From NCBI RefSeq assembly GCF_013266755.1, contig NZ_JABRWJ010000011.1, positions 1 through 64,000 of the forward strand: a stretch of 64,000 bases of DNA, in the 5' to 3' direction. Source of the stretch: Pseudaquabacterium terrae. Its GTDB lineage: Bacteria > Pseudomonadota > Gammaproteobacteria > Burkholderiales > Burkholderiaceae_C. Of this stretch, positions 17,492-26,524 are shown piece by piece. Made by a program: the position numbers and the translations under genes. Every line of letters starts with the position of its first letter. The first letter of the stretch is position 1. A model generated the notes under the pieces. That model had not been told where the DNA came from, did not search any database, and saw nothing but the letters and a program-made list of their open reading frames with translations.

Positions 17492-19198
17492 ATGAAGCCG
17501 TTTACCCGCAGCCGCCCTGATCGATCCGCTGCATGCGTTAGGACCGCTCTTGCCAGTGGGCTGCTCGGTATCGCGCTCACCTTTTCGTCCCCTGTTCATA
17601 CTGCCGACAACTCTATAGCGGCACTCACCCCACAGAGGCTGTTTGACTGGGCGGAGGCTGCGCATCCGCATCTCCTGCCGTCACGTCAGTCCAATATCGC
17701 CTATCCCCCGTATGTCTACCGGTACTACCCGGAGACCCAGAGCTACCTCGCGGTCGACGGGAACAACGTCCTATTTCTGGGCCCGGCCACGGGCCATCAG
17801 ATCCTGCCAGTCGGCAAGATGTCAGACTTTGCCTGCCTCGTATCGAGCGAGACGTGTTCCGCAAGCCCGCTGGCCAACCGAACCTGGGAACCGGGGCGCA
17901 AGATCGCATCAGGCGAAGCCGACATCGAGGACTTGTCGGCCGGGTTGGCAGACAATGGCGACGCTCACGTGATTTTCGTCCGGATGGCCAACGGCAGGCC
18001 GGTGCTGCATGCCGTCCAGGGTAGTCCGGGTCCCACCGCGGGCGCATCCTCATTCGGTCCGGTGGTAGCCATCGATGGCGGCTTAAGCCCGTTGGGCGCC
18101 CCTCGCCTTGCGGTCGCTCCCAATGGCGATGCAGTGGTGGTCTGGCGCGCCTCCGCTGCATGCAACGCGACCACCTACAAGACCTCTGGCAGCTGCAACT
18201 ACCTGCACTTCGCGCGCTACTCCAGTGCCACGGGCTCCTGGGGCGGTGTCGTGCGGGGCCCGGACTCGCCCGCCGATCCGGGCTCAATCGTCCTGAGCAG
18301 CCGTGGGGATCTTGCCTTTCTGATGACTGGTTGGACGCGCCGCGGGACGTCGTTACATGATGCGCACGAGACGGTTGCCTGGCAGGCGAGCGGAAGCGCG
18401 ACCATTCGGCAACGCCTCTTCAGCGACGTCCGCCTGTCCAAGCTCACTCTGGCCATCGATGGCGCAGGCGACTGGATACTGGCAGCCGAGGCGTCGCAGA
18501 ATGCGACGAAGGACATCGTGGTCTATCGCGGGACCTCAGCTTCAGTCGGGCCGCAGGAAGTGTTGGATACGCGCGGTGCGGAAGCCGGACTCGGGTCGGT
18601 GGCACGGGGCCTGCGTGGCGAAACCCTGGTGATCTGGCGCCAGAACAATGGAACGCGCCCGGCGAACTACGCCGCCTCCAGCGCGACGTCGCAAGGACCG
18701 TTTCAGGTCCAGGAACTCGCCTTCAGATTGACGGGGGGGCTCACGAAGGCGGTGGTGACAGACTATGGCGCAATGTATGCGTACGAGTTCTCAACCCGCC
18801 AAGTTCAACGCATGTCCGAAGGTGTGTGGTCGTCGGTCGAGGCGTTGCCCACGAGCCTGGCTGATGGGGCCAGCTACAACAACACCTTCACGCGAAACGG
18901 CCAGTTGTTGACCGTCAAGGACTTTCAAGGCTTCTGCCACAAGGGACTATGGAGCGCCTACGACCCGGAGTTCGCGGGCATGGTTCGCCCGATGAACTCG
19001 AGTGGCGGTTCGGACAACTGGGTGCTGAAGTTCAACACATGCACGAAGGGCATCGGAGAACAGGCTCCCCTGGTGTCGACGAGCGGCGTGGGTCTGCAAC
19101 TCATGCGCAACAGCTTCGATACCCTGCCCTCGCCCGCAGAGCCGAACGGAGATCTTCGAACTGGCATTCGGAACCTCTGGGGCGTATTCTTCCGGTGA
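17492..19198 (+). CDS. Large secreted protein of unknown function
   Basis: The start at 17492 is preceded by aaggaaggaa and begins MKPFTRSRPDRSAACV, followed by a hydrophobic signal segment (ALASGLLGIALTFSS). The product is about 568 residues. Residues 38-115 carry a block seen in many Burkholderiales secreted proteins: LFDWAEAAHPHLLPS, YVYRYYPETQSYLAVDGNN, FLGPATGHQILPVG. The rest has repeated beta-strand phrases (LAVAPNGDAVVVW, LAIDGAGDWILAAE) suggesting a beta-propeller-like exported domain. Paired cysteines agree with export. It may belong to the same transcription unit as the lipoprotein and Sel1 genes, 59 bases upstream. No enzyme family is recognised. Confidence 0.75.
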   Translation: MKPFTRSRPDRSAACVRTALASGLLGIALTFSSPVHTADNSIAALTPQRLFDWAEAAHPHLLPSRQSNIAYPPYVYRYYPETQSYLAVDGNNVLFLGPATGHQILPVGKMSDFACLVSSETCSASPLANRTWEPGRKIASGEADIEDLSAGLADNGDAHVIFVRMANGRPVLHAVQGSPGPTAGASSFGPVVAIDGGLSPLGAPRLAVAPNGDAVVVWRASAACNATTYKTSGSCNYLHFARYSSATGSWGGVVRGPDSPADPGSIVLSSRGDLAFLMTGWTRRGTSLHDAHETVAWQASGSATIRQRLFSDVRLSKLTLAIDGAGDWILAAEASQNATKDIVVYRGTSASVGPQEVLDTRGAEAGLGSVARGLRGETLVIWRQNNGTRPANYAASSATSQGPFQVQELAFRLTGGLTKAVVTDYGAMYAYEFSTRQVQRMSEGVWSSVEALPTSLADGASYNNTFTRNGQLLTVKDFQGFCHKGLWSAYDPEFAGMVRPMNSSGGSDNWVLKFNTCTKGIGEQAPLVSTSGVGLQLMRNSFDTLPSPAEPNGDLRTGIRNLWGVFFR

Positions 19199-19502
19199 GG
19201 AGAATGGTGGCATGGCTGACGCTCGCTCGGCCAGACGCTCCGCGAGTGGTCGATGCATTTCTCTCACCGCTGGTGAGAGTTTTGCGCGACGGCTCTCAGC
19301 CATCTGAAGCCGCTCGAGGTGCCTTCAGTCGGCCGCTCGTCGATCGCCTGGTGCGACGCGTCTGCGCGGACTCGACAACGAATGTCTGCGCCGCGCCTGC
19401 CGTTCAAAGCGCTCCCGCTTCGCAAATCGCCGGTTGGTCACGAAGGCATGTGCACTACCAAAGCGGTCGGCTGCTCCCCTGGTAAGACGTTCAAACCCTT
19501 GC

Positions 19503-20237
19503 CTCTCGCCGAGCGTGGGCAGAGCGGCGATGCCGAGCGCGCGATCAGTTACTACGAGCGCAGTCTCGAAGCATGCGAAGTGCTGCTTCGCGCGAACCCC
19601 AGCTCCGGCCAAGCTGCCCGCCATGTCTCGTTCAGCCTAGAGAGGTTGGCGGCGTTTCTTGCCACGCGCGGCCAGAGCGGTGCTCTCGAGCGTGCGCTCA
19701 GCTACTTCGAGCGCAGCCTCGAACTCCGCGAAGCACTGGTTCAGGCGAACCCAGGCTCCGCACAGGCCGCGCGCGATGTTACCGTCAGCCTCATCAATCT
19801 CGCGGGCCTTCTTTCTTCGCGTGGCCAGCGCGATGCGGAGCGCGCGCTCATCTACTATGAGCGCAGCCTCGAAGTCGACGAAGCGCTCCTTGACGCTAAC
19901 TCCCGGTCTGCCCAGGCCGCGCGCGGGCAGGCTGGAGACGCTGAACGCGCGATCCGCTATTACGAGTGCAGTCTCGAAGCCGGCGAAGTGCTGCTCGGTG
20001 CCAATCCCCAATCCGCTCAAGCCGTGCATGATGTCTGGGTCAGCCTCGTCAAGCTTGCGGAGCTTTTCACCGCGAGAGGCCAGGCCGGAGACGCTGAATC
20101 CGCACTCGGTCGGCGAAGCCAGCGAGTCCGCCGAGCGCCTGAGCGAGCTGACGGACGTGCTCGCTGGTTGGCAACAGCGCGGTGGCGTGCTTGACCTGGC
20201 GTTGGCGCAGCTGGTGGAGCATCGCGGACCCGGCTGA
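19503..20237 (+). pseudogene. TPR-repeat gene relic
   Basis: Four TPR-type units of about 60 residues are visible. Each has the pattern RGQ-DAERAI-YYERSLE-EALL-ANP-SAQAAR followed by VSLxxLA. The third unit lacks its second helix, as if deleted. The frame shifts near 20105; the other frame then gives ERLSELTDVLAGWQQRGGVL and a stop at 20237. No proper start or N-terminal domain precedes the repeats, and nothing is recognised in 19199-19502. Proteins with such repeats often carry an N-terminal CHAT, TIR or NTPase domain, so this is probably the tail of a lost conflict gene. Confidence 0.6.
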
Positions 20238-20454
20238 GCAGCAGCGAGGTTCAGACAGCTGATCACTCCAGCTCCCGTTGGAAGGATTCGGGACCGAGCG
20301 GTGCAGGAGACAGCACGAGTCGCCGGTGCACCGGTGCAGAAAGGATCTCCCCTGGGTCGATGCCCGAAGGCGTCAAAACCGGCACGCAGAAGGTGACTAG
20401 GATGCGCTCGGTAGTCGGTCCTGAACGACCCGTTTAGGGTCTCGCGGTGGTCCA

Positions 20455-22338
20455 TCAGCTTCCCAGAAGCTGAACCAGGTCCGCCGCATGGCCGGAGAGG
20501 TCCATCCCCCGCTTGGGAAAATACCCGTTCGCCAGCGTCCACCACATCATGTATCGCCTGAGCTGCCGGCGCGTTGACAATTTGGCAAATCCCTGGTCCT
20601 TCGGATCGTTGGCGGAACGCTTGCGGAGCTCTGCCAGTGCCGCTCGTGCGTCGGCCAGGCCTGTAGGTCCCGTCGTAAGCGACTCCAGCATGATCGCCTC
20701 TGCCAGCGTTCCGCAGGCCCAATACTCCTTCGGGTCCAGGTCGATGGCGTTTCTTGCCGCGTGCCGAACGAACATCAACTCGACGGGATTGGCCAGCTGC
20801 CCCGTCAAGGCCATCTCGAGCGCGAGCTTCTGCATGCCTTGCCAATGCCGCGACAGGTCCTGCAGATACGCTTGTCCGTACCACTTCACCGCCTCCTGGA
20901 GGGCCTCACGGCTGAGGCGCTGAAGCTCCTCCCGGTCTGCGGGAAAGCAGGCCGCCTGCATGAAGCGCAACTCGGCGAGGCTCTTGTTGGCGGATGCCAG
21001 AAGCCCGACACACTCGGCCCGCACCGCCCTCTGCTGAGGGTCGTTCATTCCAGCAAACTGAGCCTGGAGCTGCGCGATCCGCTCCTGAAGACGGTCGCCG
21101 ATTCGATCGAGGTCGTCTCGGACAGGCGAACTGTTCCCGGAAAAGAGAGCCTCGGCGTCATTCCGCGCAGCTTCCAGCATGCGGAGTTGGACCCTCAAGC
21201 TGAACGCCTCCAGGTAATGAGAATAACCCTCTGGCGGCAAACGCACATAGCCGACAAGACTCAGCCAATCGTGTTCTGCCTCTTTCGCTTCGCGTGCCTT
21301 CTGCCGAAGTGCGACGCGGGCAGCGTGGAGGGCAATACGAACGTCACCGCCGGACAGCAGTTCTCGATAGAACACCTCGGCCAGCGTCACCGAGCCTGGC
21401 TTGGTCAAAGGAAACTGCGATCCGATGACCACCGGAATGCCGTTGCGGTGCAGCGTCTCGACGAGGCTGGAGTTTCCGAGCTCCGTGCGATCCGCGTTTC
21501 CACTGTCGCAGGCTGCGAGCGTGACGACCAGCGGATGCTGATCCTGAGGCTGCAGCGCACGAGCAATCTCCTCCGCGGAGACTGCCTGGGATCCGGGCTG
21601 GCCCAGACGCAGTCCCCACTCGCATTCGGACTCGTCCAAGCCCTCGTCGTCCACTCGGGCTCCGTGAGCGAGCACATGGATGTAGCTGAACTTGCCGCGC
21701 GCGCGTGCCGTCCCCAACTTCGCAATCGAATCGATCGCTTGAACGACCAGCAGGGATTTCTTTTCCAGGGTGCTGGCGTTTCCCCACGGCGCCAGCGCCT
21801 GCGTCAAGGCCCGCACATGCTTGTCGACGAGGTCCTGCGACAGGTCGTGCGCCAGTTCCGCATGGACGAACAGGACGGAGGGCATCTCCGGCCAGGGCGG
21901 CACCTCTTCGGAGAAGTTCGACCGGATGCGGCGCGTGAGGATGACGCCGCTTTCGGCTGAAGCCAGCACGCTGTCGGGTAGGGTCGCGTAGAGGGCCTCG
22001 AAGGGATAGGCGCGCAACTCGGACGCGTGCGTCACGATGTCCAGCTGATGCAGGGCCTCAGCCCGCCCTGGAACCCGTTGCGACTGCGCCAGGAAGTAGT
22101 CTGCTTCCTTGCCGAGCGATGTCTTCGCCGCGGCCACGGTTTCTGGCGTCCGGTCGATGTCATACCGCAGCCGGTTCAGGTTGCGCCGGAACTCCTTTGG
22201 ATCGATGCGAACAGCGACCTCTTCGGCAGCCTTCTGATAGCCACAGGTGCGGATGTACTTCTTGTCCTTCAGCAGGACGTCGCCCTCGCCACCGAAGCGG
22301 TGAAACTCGATCGTGGTGGAGGTCAGTTTCGCCGGCAT
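20455..22338 (-). CDS. CHAT-domain caspase-like protease
   Basis: A 627-residue protein. Residues about 100-370 form a CHAT (caspase HetF-associated) peptidase domain with the ELRAYPFEALY block (108-118), catalytic His225 in HVLAHGA, catalytic Cys277 in LAACDSGN and a GSQFPLT block near 330. The C-terminal 250 residues are helical and may bind a partner or sense a trigger. The start lies one base after the stop of the MBL-fold gene, giving tight coupling in the order patatin - MBL - CHAT. CHAT proteases are regulated effectors in bacterial conflict systems, and one substrate could be the patatin. Both catalytic residues are present, so it should be active. The biological role is inferred from family and context. 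Confidence 0.9.
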   Translation of the reverse strand: MPAKLTSTTIEFHRFGGEGDVLLKDKKYIRTCGYQKAAEEVAVRIDPKEFRRNLNRLRYDIDRTPETVAAAKTSLGKEADYFLAQSQRVPGRAEALHQLDIVTHASELRAYPFEALYATLPDSVLASAESGVILTRRIRSNFSEEVPPWPEMPSVLFVHAELAHDLSQDLVDKHVRALTQALAPWGNASTLEKKSLLVVQAIDSIAKLGTARARGKFSYIHVLAHGARVDDEGLDESECEWGLRLGQPGSQAVSAEEIARALQPQDQHPLVVTLAACDSGNADRTELGNSSLVETLHRNGIPVVIGSQFPLTKPGSVTLAEVFYRELLSGGDVRIALHAARVALRQKAREAKEAEHDWLSLVGYVRLPPEGYSHYLEAFSLRVQLRMLEAARNDAEALFSGNSSPVRDDLDRIGDRLQERIAQLQAQFAGMNDPQQRAVRAECVGLLASANKSLAELRFMQAACFPADREELQRLSREALQEAVKWYGQAYLQDLSRHWQGMQKLALEMALTGQLANPVELMFVRHAARNAIDLDPKEYWACGTLAEAIMLESLTTGPTGLADARAALAELRKRSANDPKDQGFAKLSTRRQLRRYMMWWTLANGYFPKRGMDLSGHAADLVQLLGS

Positions 22339-22339
22339 G

Positions 22340-23470
22340 TCAGGACCGGGTCGGCGTAGCGCCGAGGTTCAGCACGAGCGGACCGGTTTCGGCCTTGTTG
22401 TAGAACGCCTGGTAGTTGCGTTGCTTCTGCAGGTCCGCATCCTCCCACCGCTTGTTGAAGTCGGTGTGGTAGTTGAAATGCAGCTCAAGCTGCCGGCCGC
22501 CGGCCTTGTCCAGGACACGCGCGACGGTCTCTTCGTCGGGATGCTGGAATTGGGCACCGTTGCTGCTGAACAGGTATCGCGGGCTGTCGATGAGGCCCAG
22601 GAGCTCTTCGCTGGTGTTGTTCTTGCTGCCGTGGTGAGCGACCTTCACCGCATCGACCACGAGTCGATCGATGCGCCGCTCCTGCAGCAGGCGCTTCAGG
22701 GATGCCACGATGGCGTCGGGGTGAGCGTCGGCTAGGAACAGGCAGCTGCCCGCGGCATGCTCGGCAAGGAACGCGATGCTCGCGCCGTTTGCGGCGGCCT
22801 TGTCGGGCTTGAACTGCGCCTTGAGCAGGTTGGCGATGTCGGAGTCGCTGCTGCTCATCAGACCTTCGTCCGGCAGGTACCGCTTCTGGCCGCTGAGCTC
22901 TTCCCAGGCGGCGTCGATGTCACCGGGCTTGATGCCGGACTTCTTGAGATCCTTGCGCCAGGCGTCCCGCATCTTCTCGAGCTTCGAGGGCGTCGGCGAC
23001 AGCAGCGTGAGCTTCATGTCGCCGCGCAGCACCGCGAACGGCAACGGACCTTCCGGCGGCACGACGACGGCTTCGGAACCGAACGCGTTGTTCCAGGCCC
23101 CCACGGGAAGCCGGTGCGTCAGCAGGGCACTGAAGAATTCGCCCTGCCGACCGCCCAGCACGCCGTTCATGTGGTGCCAGCCGTTGAACCAGACGTCCTT
23201 CACGCGGAAGGGCCACCGATCCCGCGGTTCCGCCAGAAGGCGCACGGCGCCTTCGATGTGATCCGTATCCACGTGGGTGAGCGCGATCAGCTCGAACTGC
23301 CGCTCTTCATCGGACAGCTCGGCCATGCGCCGGGACAACTCCTCGTAGGCGCCGATCGGGCCGCCGTCGATCAGCATGCGATGCCGTTCGGCCGGTCCAC
23401 CCCATTCGACGAACAGGCAATCGCCGTGCAGCGCCTTGCCCATCTCGATCCGAAGGAATTGAGAGCTCAT
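22340..23470 (-). CDS. Metallo-beta-lactamase-fold hydrolase
   Basis: A 376-residue protein, starting at 23470 (MSSQFLRIEMGK). It has the metal-binding motif HVDTDH (66-71) and a later LFLADAHPD strand. A conserved VKVAHHGSKNNTS segment is also present, as in ComEC/Rec2-type and related MBL-fold hydrolases. Family members cleave nucleic acids, cyclic nucleotides or phosphoesters. There is no signal peptide, so it acts in the cytoplasm. It sits 19 bases after the patatin gene and 1 base before the CHAT gene, in the middle of the operon. It might degrade or make a signal, or process nucleic acid. The substrate cannot be read from the sequence. Confidence 0.88.
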   Translation of the reverse strand: MSSQFLRIEMGKALHGDCLFVEWGGPAERHRMLIDGGPIGAYEELSRRMAELSDEERQFELIALTHVDTDHIEGAVRLLAEPRDRWPFRVKDVWFNGWHHMNGVLGGRQGEFFSALLTHRLPVGAWNNAFGSEAVVVPPEGPLPFAVLRGDMKLTLLSPTPSKLEKMRDAWRKDLKKSGIKPGDIDAAWEELSGQKRYLPDEGLMSSSDSDIANLLKAQFKPDKAAANGASIAFLAEHAAGSCLFLADAHPDAIVASLKRLLQERRIDRLVVDAVKVAHHGSKNNTSEELLGLIDSPRYLFSSNGAQFQHPDEETVARVLDKAGGRQLELHFNYHTDFNKRWEDADLQKQRNYQAFYNKAETGPLVLNLGATPTRS

Positions 23471-23489
23471 TCCATGCTCCGCAAAGAAT

Positions 23490-24614
23490 TTAGTCGAGCG
23501 GAAACTTTGGGTAGGGCAGCTGTGGAGCCGATTCCCTGGCGATGACCTGTGGCGAGTGGGCACGAACGGCCGCATCGCACACGGCGTAGCCCCAGTTGAT
23601 CAATTCGCACTGCTCCTGCTCCTTGAATCGATCCAGGCGCGTGCGAATGGCGCTCAAGTCGGCGATCTTTTCGGGCGAGACGCGCAGAGCGGGCGGACTC
23701 GGCGAATAGTCCGAGATCGGGGTATCGATGGCCCAGAAGCTACCCTTCAGCCGACCGGACTGGTACTCGTTGATCAGCATGCGCTTGCGCAGCGCCAACG
23801 CCTGGTTGAGCGCGATGTCCATGACACGGAAGATCTGCTTCGGCGCCAACGAACTGACGCCCGCGTCGAGCTCGAAGGGCTTGCCGGCGTCGCTGACCAG
23901 CACCGTGTCATAGCGCCCCCAGACCGTTTCCAGGCCCAGGTTGTCATAGACGCCGCCATCGGCCAGCTGCAGCCGTTGACGGAAGCCCGGGCGATCCCAC
24001 AGATCGGCACCCTTGACATGCTTGAAATCTTCCGGATCGACATCCACTTCGACGGGGGCCAGCACCGGCGGGAACGCGCTGGAGCAACAGACCGCGGTGG
24101 CGACATCGAAGGTCGGGTTCTCGATCAGGCCGATGCGATAGTCGCCGGCATACGGCTTCGAGAACCGGAAGCTCACGCCGGAGGCGTAGTTCGTCGAATT
24201 GAACACGAAGCGCGGCGAGTCGGACAGGCTCTGCAGGGATGCGCCCATCTCCAGATGCTTGCGATAGGCATCCGCCACCTCCTCGCCTGCCGACTTGAAG
24301 GGATTCAGCGCACCCGACAGCACGGAGGCCACGTCGATGTTCCTGGTGCAGAAGCTGCGCAGGGGATCGACGACCCGGTCCTCGAAGTTCGACGCGAGGC
24401 CGGTGGAGTCGAATTGCAGGGACTTCCATCGGATGGCGAGGAGCCCGCTGGTGATGGAACCTCCCGATACGCTCGAGATCCGCGCAAGCCGCCCAAGAAC
24501 GCCCATCTGGTTGAGGCGCCACAGCACGCCGACGTGGAACAGGACCGCCCGAAAGCCACCGCCCGACAGGGCCAGGGCAATGCCGCCTTCCTTGCCTTCA
24601 GTTCCGAATGGCAT
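23490..24614 (-). CDS. Patatin-like phospholipase
   Basis: A 374-residue protein starting at 24614, preceded by gggaggcgat. The patatin oxyanion motif GGGFRA is at 18-23, the nucleophile Ser50 lies in SVSGGS, and the catalytic Asp lies in LADGGVYDNLG. All catalytic elements are present. Patatins hydrolyse membrane phospholipids, and in systems such as CBASS they act as killing effectors. No cyclase is found nearby, so this is not a standard CBASS locus. It is the first of three tightly packed genes with an MBL-fold protein and a CHAT protease, and a small repeat protein lies upstream in the same direction. The likely role is a lipase effector kept in check or activated by its neighbours, which is inference. 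Confidence 0.92.
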   Translation of the reverse strand: MPFGTEGKEGGIALALSGGGFRAVLFHVGVLWRLNQMGVLGRLARISSVSGGSITSGLLAIRWKSLQFDSTGLASNFEDRVVDPLRSFCTRNIDVASVLSGALNPFKSAGEEVADAYRKHLEMGASLQSLSDSPRFVFNSTNYASGVSFRFSKPYAGDYRIGLIENPTFDVATAVCCSSAFPPVLAPVEVDVDPEDFKHVKGADLWDRPGFRQRLQLADGGVYDNLGLETVWGRYDTVLVSDAGKPFELDAGVSSLAPKQIFRVMDIALNQALALRKRMLINEYQSGRLKGSFWAIDTPISDYSPSPPALRVSPEKIADLSAIRTRLDRFKEQEQCELINWGYAVCDAAVRAHSPQVIARESAPQLPYPKFPLD

Positions 24615-24807
24615 ATCGCCTCCCTGCGAGACCGGTGCGGCGCAGTATCTTCCTAGTGAAACCGGTTGCCAAGGTCGACCGGGTCGTTTGGCTGAGGTCT
24701 CGTCCCCACTTTTGATCAGGCCCTCCTCCGCCGGAGTCCTTCTTTTCCCCAAACCCTCGAATCACGAAACAATCCATCGCGCGCCTCCCTTGGCTTGCTC
24801 GACCTTG

Positions 24808-25197
24808 TCACTCGTCCAGTTCGTACGACTCCTCGAACTTCTTCCCGCTGACGGCGTAGGCATCGGACCCATCCTCTTCGTTGGACACAAGCCAGTCGCC
24901 CGACGCGTAGTTCGTGCCGCCTTCCTTCGTCGCCACGGAACCGCCTTCAGTCGCCTGTTCGGCCCAGACCTTGCCGGACTTCACATACGTGCCCTGGCCT
25001 TCGGCCGTGTAGGTGCGCGCGAAGGAGTCAGCGTCCACCGTGTACACCTCGCCGTCGTTGTCCACCAGCCAGTCGTTGGCCTTGCAGCGCTGCTCTTCGC
25101 CCCATTTCTGGTACCTGAAGCCTTCCGTGTCCAGCTTGAGCTGCACCGCGACCACCGGCTGGCCCGGCCGGCGGCGGTAGCGTAGTCGTTCACCCAT
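24808..25197 (-). CDS. Small protein with two tandem DWLV-F-Y modules
   Basis: A 129-residue acidic protein built from two related halves. The first contains KANDWLVDNDGEVYTVDADS then FARTYTAE; the second contains ASGDWLVSNEEDGSDAYAVS then KKFEESYELD. Each half has the pattern GDWLV - acidic - Y.V - F...Y. Similar short modules occur in phage-like and cytoplasmic proteins of unknown function. An AAGGAT-like site precedes the ATG at 25197. It is co-directional with the patatin-MBL-CHAT genes and ends 193 bases before the patatin start, so it may be the first gene of that operon. It could be a sensor, chaperone or inhibitor; there is no direct evidence. Confidence 0.6.
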   Translation of the reverse strand: MGERLRYRRRPGQPVVAVQLKLDTEGFRYQKWGEEQRCKANDWLVDNDGEVYTVDADSFARTYTAEGQGTYVKSGKVWAEQATEGGSVATKEGGTNYASGDWLVSNEEDGSDAYAVSGKKFEESYELDE

Positions 25198-25422
25198 GAG
25201 AGATCCTTTGATCCGCTTGAAAGCTTAGTGAGTTTGCGCCTTCCGCACCTCCTACGGATTGCGGAGCCGGCGCTTGACACGCCCGGTGGGCTTGGCCCGT
25301 GGGAATTAGCGCGCCCCCACTTCCGCCAAGGCCGGTCCAGCGGGTCCGCGCCCATGGCCTGGGTGGTCACCGACTCGCCGACCGTTCAGCGGTAGGAGTT
25401 AGATTCGCCAGTCTCCCGATGC

Positions 25423-25833
25423 CTTTGCGCACTGGCTGCCGCCCAACGGCTTCACGGCCGCGTGCATTCGATGGAAGCGACCGTCGGCGGCCGCTAGCGC
25501 ATGTCGTTTACCAACTTCACGTCGGGCAACAACCACGCCTTCGGCGGCCAGTACCTCGAGCTGGTGCCCAGCGAGCGCGTGCGCTACGACTGCCGCTTCG
25601 AGGATGCTGGCCTGCCCGGCCTGATGCAGACCACCGTCACGCTGAAGGCGGTGTCGGTCGGTACCGAGGTGCACATCGCGCAGGAAAGCGTCCTGGAGAT
25701 GCACCCGCTGGAGGCTTGCTACCTCGGCTGGCAGGAGTCGTGCGCCACCCTCGCAGATGGACAGTCCGCCACAGCGAAGCTACGCGGGTGCCCACCAAGC
25801 AACCGCGCCTTCGGCGATGGCCCTTTCCGGTGA
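25423..25833 (+). pseudogene. SRPBCC/AHSA1-family protein, broken
   Basis: The C-terminal half of an SRPBCC (START-like, AHSA1) protein is clear: MSFTNFTSGNNHAFGGQYLE, LQTTVTLK-type strands, then LEACYLGWQES. Upstream the same protein is seen in a neighbouring frame as HWLPPNGFT. A TAG stop lies in GGR-stop-RMSF just before 25501. A frameshift, a stop and a missing N-terminus mark it as dead. The C-terminal tail past LGWQES has also lost its family resemblance. Confidence 0.65.
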
Positions 25834-26262
25834 CGAGTCCGCGTTCCGCGTCTACCTTTCGTCCACGGTGGACGACTTGAGCGATGAACGCGTGCTCGCC
25901 GCGCGCATCATCGGTTGCCACGCGCGCGTCGTCGACAGCTACGCCGCCGGCGTGCACTCGACGGTGGTCAACTGCCTGCGCGATGCCCGGCATTGCCACT
26001 TACATGTCGTGCGTACTCTGCGATAGCTGGCCCACTCAACCGCCGAAATCACCTTCACGTTGGCCCGAGGCTCAGAAACAGCGCGAGGCCGTGGCACATC
26101 GCGCAGCGCCTGGTCGGAAGCCGCGACGCTTACGTGGGTGATCCGACGCACAGCCTGAAGAGCAATTTTCGCCGGCTCGGCTCTCTTCGCGCGTACCGAC
26201 ATCGGTGCAGGGCTCAGTCATCGGCCGCTACGCCGGCCGGCACTTCGACGGCACCGTGCTGA
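25818..26262 (+). pseudogene. DUF4062-type (TIR-like) N-terminal relic
   Basis: One frame reads FRVYLSSTVDDLSDERVLAA, then HARVVDSYAAGVHSTVVNCL and RDARHCHLHVV. This corresponds to the DUF4062 N-terminal domain, in which FRVFLSST-DL--ER and a later D-YVG strand are conserved. DUF4062 is a TIR-like Rossmann fold often fused to NTPase or TPR regions in conflict genes. A stop follows at 26026, and only scattered frameshifted matches continue. It appears to be another decayed gene of the island. Confidence 0.55.
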
Positions 26263-26320
26263 CCGCTGTCGCGCACATCGATGGCGCGGGAAGCGCTCCC
26301 CGTCCTGCCGACTCCCCTCA

Positions 26321-26524
26321 TCACAGCGTGGTCAGCGCCGGCGGCTGGGGCAGGTCGCCATCGATGTTCAGCAGGACGCCGGCCAACTCGAGCTTGCGCC
26401 ACAGGGACGGCGGCACCGCCATGTCCCCTTCTGGAGTGCGCGCTCGGGCGATCCAGGCGCCAATCTGGGCGTGGTGGTCGGCGGTCAGGAGCATGCGGTC
26501 CCGCATCTCGTCAAGCGTCGGCAT
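26321..26524 (-). CDS. Small hypothetical protein
   Basis: A 67-residue frame starting MPTLDEMRDRMLLTADHHAQ at 26524, preceded by a gaggga ribosome-binding site eight bases away. Composition is normal for a protein (helical, with IGAWIARARTPEGD and a hydrophobic LELAGVLLNIDGDLPQPP tail). Codon use is plausible, unlike that of the overlapping arginine-rich frames. I do not recognise the family. It stands alone between decayed genes, so it could itself be a remnant. Confidence 0.45.
   Translation of the reverse strand: MPTLDEMRDRMLLTADHHAQIGAWIARARTPEGDMAVPPSLWRKLELAGVLLNIDGDLPQPPALTTL

Noticed and set aside
23490-24614. Patatin as a CBASS effector
   Set aside because: No CD-NTase cyclase or other CBASS component was found in the surrounding 20 kb. 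Patatin alone does not define CBASS.
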